NCBI GenBank assembly: GCA_007125255.1
Contig: SLDM01000087.1
Location: forward strand, 1 to 8,987
Source: Phycisphaerales bacterium
GTDB taxonomy: Bacteria; Planctomycetota; Phycisphaerae; Phycisphaerales; SM1A02
Reading direction: 5' to 3'
DNA: 8,987 nt
Positions 6,516-8,987 of this stretch are shown here, in pieces. Under the pieces are notes generated by a model, which saw only the letters and a program-made list of their open reading frames with translations, did no database searches and was not told the DNA's origin. Every line of letters begins with the position of its first letter. Positions within the stretch are counted from its first letter, which is position 1. The position numbers were made by a program, and so were the translations under genes.

Positions 6516-6554
6516 CAGAAAGAAACGCGGCGTCCGGTCAGCCCGAACGCCGCG
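6516..6554 (-). terminator. Intrinsic terminator of the amino acid dehydrogenase gene
   Basis: On the minus strand CGCGGCGT (from 6554) and ACGCCGCG (to 6526) form a perfect 8-base GC-rich stem with a 13-base loop, followed directly by TTTCTTTCT. It lies about 55 bases after the stop codon at 6610. It separates the dehydrogenase from recG and argues against a recG start upstream of 6416. Confidence 0.7.
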
Positions 6555-6609
6555 CGTCAACACTGTTTTTCCCTCGGACTTTCCCCCGGCCTTTCCCTCG
6601 GTGGGCCGT

Positions 6610-7692
6610 TCAGTTCGCGGCGACCTCCTGGCCGGTGAAGGTCTTCTTCTTCGCGCCCGCCGCGATCCGGGTGTTGGCGAAGGCGATCGCCGAGGCGTGG
6701 GTGGATCCGGCCTTGTCGGCGTCCTTCAGAATCTGGAGCATGGTCGTTTCGATCGCTTCGATCTTCTGGTCGAGCTGCGGTTCGGTCATGCCGAGGTACA
6801 GCCCCGCGAGGCGGATCAGGCCGCCGGCGTTGGCGACGAAGTCCGGAGCGTAGAGCACGCCCGCGCTCTTGAGCATGGCGGAGTCTTCATCGGGATCGTC
6901 GAGGATGTTGTTGGCCGCGCCACAGACAATCGGGGTGTTGAGTCTGCTCGCCATGTTGCCGTTGATCACGCCGCCGAGCGCACACGGGGCAAGGATGTCG
7001 CAGTCGACGGTGGTAATCTCGTTCGGCTTGACGACGGTGGCGCCGAATTCCTCGACGACCCGCTCGATGTTGGCGTCATTGATGTCCGTGATGATCAGCT
7101 CGGCGCCGTCCTGCTTGAGGATGCGGGCGATGTTGTAGCCGACGGAACCGACCCCCTGGATGGCGACCCGGACGCCGCTGAAGCTGACCGGCTTGCCGAG
7201 GTGGGCGAGGCAGGCCTTCATCGCGTTGACGGTGCCCTGCGCGGTGTAGGGAGAGGGATCGCCGCCGTGGGAGACGGTTTCGCCGCCCATGACGTGCTTC
7301 GTCTCCATCGCCATCCAGTCGACGAACCGGGTATTGACGCCGACGTCTTCCGCGGCGATGTACTCCCCGTGGAAGTTATCGACGAAGCGCCCCATCGCGC
7401 GGCCTTCGGCTTCGGTGCCCTTGTGGCCCGGCTTGGGCAGGAGAATGACGCTCTTGGCGCCGCCCATGGCGAGCCCGGCGGCGGCGGCCTTGTAGGTCAT
7501 GCCCTCGGACAGCCGCAGGACGTCGTAGAGAGCATCGGCTTCCGTCGCATAATGCCAGCGCCGCGTTCCGCCGAGCGCATTGCCGAGCGCGGTGGAATGG
7601 ATGGCGACGATGGCCCGCAGGCCGGTGTCGGGGTCCTGGTGGAAGCACACGCGCTCATGGCCGCGCTCCGTCATCTGCTCTAGCGTATTCAT
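6610..7692 (-). CDS. Leucine/branched-chain amino acid dehydrogenase (NAD)
   Basis: Reversible oxidative deamination of leucine, valine or a related amino acid to the 2-oxo acid and ammonium, in the cytoplasm. The 360-residue product has the usual length of leucine dehydrogenases (about 365). The Glu/Leu/Phe/Val dehydrogenase catalytic region is intact: K68 in GMTYKAAAAGLAMGGAK and K80 in the GGAK motif sit at the same numbers as the two active-site lysines of Bacillus leucine dehydrogenase, with AAEDVG at 113-118. The Rossmann fold is marked by GVGSVG (180-185), and D203 after the second strand fits NAD rather than NADP. The start at 7692 was chosen because homology begins there and the upstream open frame (to 7941) runs antiparallel into the acyl-CoA dehydrogenase gene. 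The ribosome binding site is weak. Leucine, valine and phenylalanine specificity cannot be separated by eye. A 151-base gap follows the upstream gene. Confidence 0.88.
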   Translation of the reverse strand: MNTLEQMTERGHERVCFHQDPDTGLRAIVAIHSTALGNALGGTRRWHYATEADALYDVLRLSEGMTYKAAAAGLAMGGAKSVILLPKPGHKGTEAEGRAMGRFVDNFHGEYIAAEDVGVNTRFVDWMAMETKHVMGGETVSHGGDPSPYTAQGTVNAMKACLAHLGKPVSFSGVRVAIQGVGSVGYNIARILKQDGAELIITDINDANIERVVEEFGATVVKPNEITTVDCDILAPCALGGVINGNMASRLNTPIVCGAANNILDDPDEDSAMLKSAGVLYAPDFVANAGGLIRLAGLYLGMTEPQLDQKIEAIETTMLQILKDADKAGSTHASAIAFANTRIAAGAKKKTFTGQEVAAN

Positions 7693-7843
7693 GGGGCTCA
7701 GCGTTCTCGAAAAGAGTTTGGAGTGTTCACCACGGAGGGCGGACGGCAGGAAAGCGGGATCATGATGATCGGCAGGTCGTGATGACCGGATGATTGCTCC
7801 GCCTTTGCGCTCCGTTCCGGGCCATTGTGGTTCAGGTACTTCG

Positions 7844-8987
7844 TCACGACGGGATGTCGGACGTGGCGACGGTCGTTCCGGATCCGAACTGGGGAATGTC
7901 TTCGGTGTTGATCGGGCGGCCCTTGCCGCGGGCGGACTCATCCGGGGACTTCTCCGGCATGAAGAAGTCGGAGTTCGGCAGGGTGGTGGAGCGTTTCAGC
8001 GCAACCTTCGCGGCTTCAAGCATCGTGGAATCCGTGTTCGTGCGCAATTCGCGGATGTTGTCGTCCACATGCTTGCACGCCATGGCAACAATGTGCTTCA
8101 CGAGCGCGACATCGTGCTCGAGCATCTCCCCGTCCAGGTCGTCGCGGAGCGACTTGTCCAGCCGTGACATTGAACAGAGAGCGGCGTAGATCCAGATGAC
8201 CGACCAGCTCAGCCTCGCCTGAATCATCTGGCGCGTGATGAGCTTCTCCTCGTGCTCCTTGAACATCATCTTGACCTGGTGGCTGAACTCGCGGATGCGC
8301 TGGGCAAGTTCCTTGCCCTCGGCGTACATCTTGGGATGGAGCTTGCTGAACTCGGGCGTCTTGCGGCGAATGCCGCCGAAGAGTTCCGCGCCGATCTTCA
8401 GGGCGGCGGGGATATTCTTCATCGGGTTCTCTTTCACGCCGAGCATGAACTCGCCGAGCTGCTTCGAGCCGTAGGCGAACACAAACGAATGCATGACCTC
8501 GTTGGCGCCCTCGACGATGATGTTGATGCGTGAATCGCGCCAGAGTCGCTCGACGATGTTCTCGGTCATGTACCCTTCGCCGCCCATGACCTGCAGGGCG
8601 TGGTCGGTCGTTCTGAAGCCGATATCGGAGCAGAAGACCTTGCAGATCGCGGTTTCGAGCATGATGTCTTCGTCGCCGCGGTCGACCACGCCGGTGGTCA
8701 TGTACAGCATGGCGTCCATCGCATAGACGTACGCCGCCATGGTGGCGATCTTCTCCTGCACCTGCTCGAACTCCGCGATGGGGCGGTCGAACTGGTAGCG
8801 GTACTGCGCCCACTTGGTGGCCTGTTCGTACGCGGCCTTGCCCGCGCCGACCATCCCCGCCGAGAGTGTGCACCGGCCGTAGTTCAGGCAGGTCAGCGCC
8901 ACATTGAGCCCCTTGCCTTCCTTGTGCAGCAGGTTTTCCTTCGGCACCTTGACGTTCGTGAACCGGACCCTCGCCTGCCAGGTGCCG
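7844..8987 (-). CDS. Acyl-CoA dehydrogenase, VLCAD/ACAD9-like (5' part outside window)
   Basis: Flavoenzyme that introduces the trans-2 double bond into acyl-CoA in beta-oxidation, passing electrons to electron-transfer flavoprotein. Only the last 380 residues are present; the N-terminal domain lies beyond the right edge. The fragment opens in the middle domain with FTNVKVPKENLL and continues through RYQFDRPIAEFEQVQ, QVMGGEGYM and ERLWRDSRI. The catalytic glutamate is E159 of the fragment, in the IVEGANE segment equivalent to YEGT of other members. About 220 residues follow it, far more than in short- or medium-chain enzymes, and comparable with the C-terminal extension of VLCAD and ACAD9, which helps membrane association. 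Long-chain substrates are therefore likely but not proven. The last 30 or so residues are polar. No terminator is evident after the stop, so read-through into the amino acid dehydrogenase gene is possible. Confidence 0.9.
   Translation of the reverse strand, partial: GTWQARVRFTNVKVPKENLLHKEGKGLNVALTCLNYGRCTLSAGMVGAGKAAYEQATKWAQYRYQFDRPIAEFEQVQEKIATMAAYVYAMDAMLYMTTGVVDRGDEDIMLETAICKVFCSDIGFRTTDHALQVMGGEGYMTENIVERLWRDSRINIIVEGANEVMHSFVFAYGSKQLGEFMLGVKENPMKNIPAALKIGAELFGGIRRKTPEFSKLHPKMYAEGKELAQRIREFSHQVKMMFKEHEEKLITRQMIQARLSWSVIWIYAALCSMSRLDKSLRDDLDGEMLEHDVALVKHIVAMACKHVDDNIRELRTNTDSTMLEAAKVALKRSTTLPNSDFFMPEKSPDESARGKGRPINTEDIPQFGSGTTVATSDIPS

Noticed and set aside
6034..7683. Long plus-strand open frame of 549 codons
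   Set aside because: It lies antisense to the conserved recG N-terminus and the amino acid dehydrogenase. The protein is arginine/glycine-rich with no recognisable motif, as expected from a high-GC shadow frame.
7758..7770. GATCATGATGATC near-palindrome in the gap between the two dehydrogenase genes
   Set aside because: It is a single copy with six-base arms of simple sequence, easily produced by chance, and no promoter elements are placed around it.

Overview
This GC-rich window most likely comes from a planctomycete, possibly of the class Phycisphaerae. The main clue is the secreted protein at the left end, which carries NxxGD repeats and a C-terminal dockerin pair ending in the (V)VDVFDLLILLxNWG signature that I associate with that group. 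This placement rests on sequence style and is an inference. All five genes that I accept lie on the minus strand, so transcription runs from right to left.

Reading in the direction of transcription, the window starts inside an acyl-CoA dehydrogenase (7844-8987, cut by the window edge) that has a long C-terminal extension of the VLCAD/ACAD9 type. A gap of 151 bases leads to an NAD-dependent leucine/branched-chain amino acid dehydrogenase (6610-7692), closed by a clear intrinsic terminator (6516-6554). The recG leader follows and holds a strongly G-rich tract and three 10-base repeats. RecG, the branch-migrating DNA helicase, occupies 4284-6416. Next is a 428-base gene-free island (3856-4283) made largely of degenerate octamer and heptamer arrays, plus a possible promoter. 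It precedes a two-gene nitrite-ammonification operon: nrfH (3352-3855, tetraheme quinol oxidase) and nrfA (1830-3317, pentaheme nitrite reductase). After a 201-base spacer comes the dockerin-bearing secreted protein (123-1628). Bases 1-122 lie downstream of that gene, and I see no feature in them.

NrfH and NrfA form the one complete functional unit. NrfH would take electrons from the membrane quinol pool and pass them to NrfA for the six-electron reduction of nitrite to ammonium. The NrfA here has CxxCH at heme 1 in place of the classical CxxCK, so a dedicated CxxCK heme lyase should not be needed. The amino acid dehydrogenase and the acyl-CoA dehydrogenase could both feed carbon oxidation, but a shared pathway is only suggested. 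I found no mobile element, CRISPR array, tRNA, rRNA or clear defence system. The less ordinary parts of the window are the repeat island, the recG leader and the heme-1 motif of NrfA.
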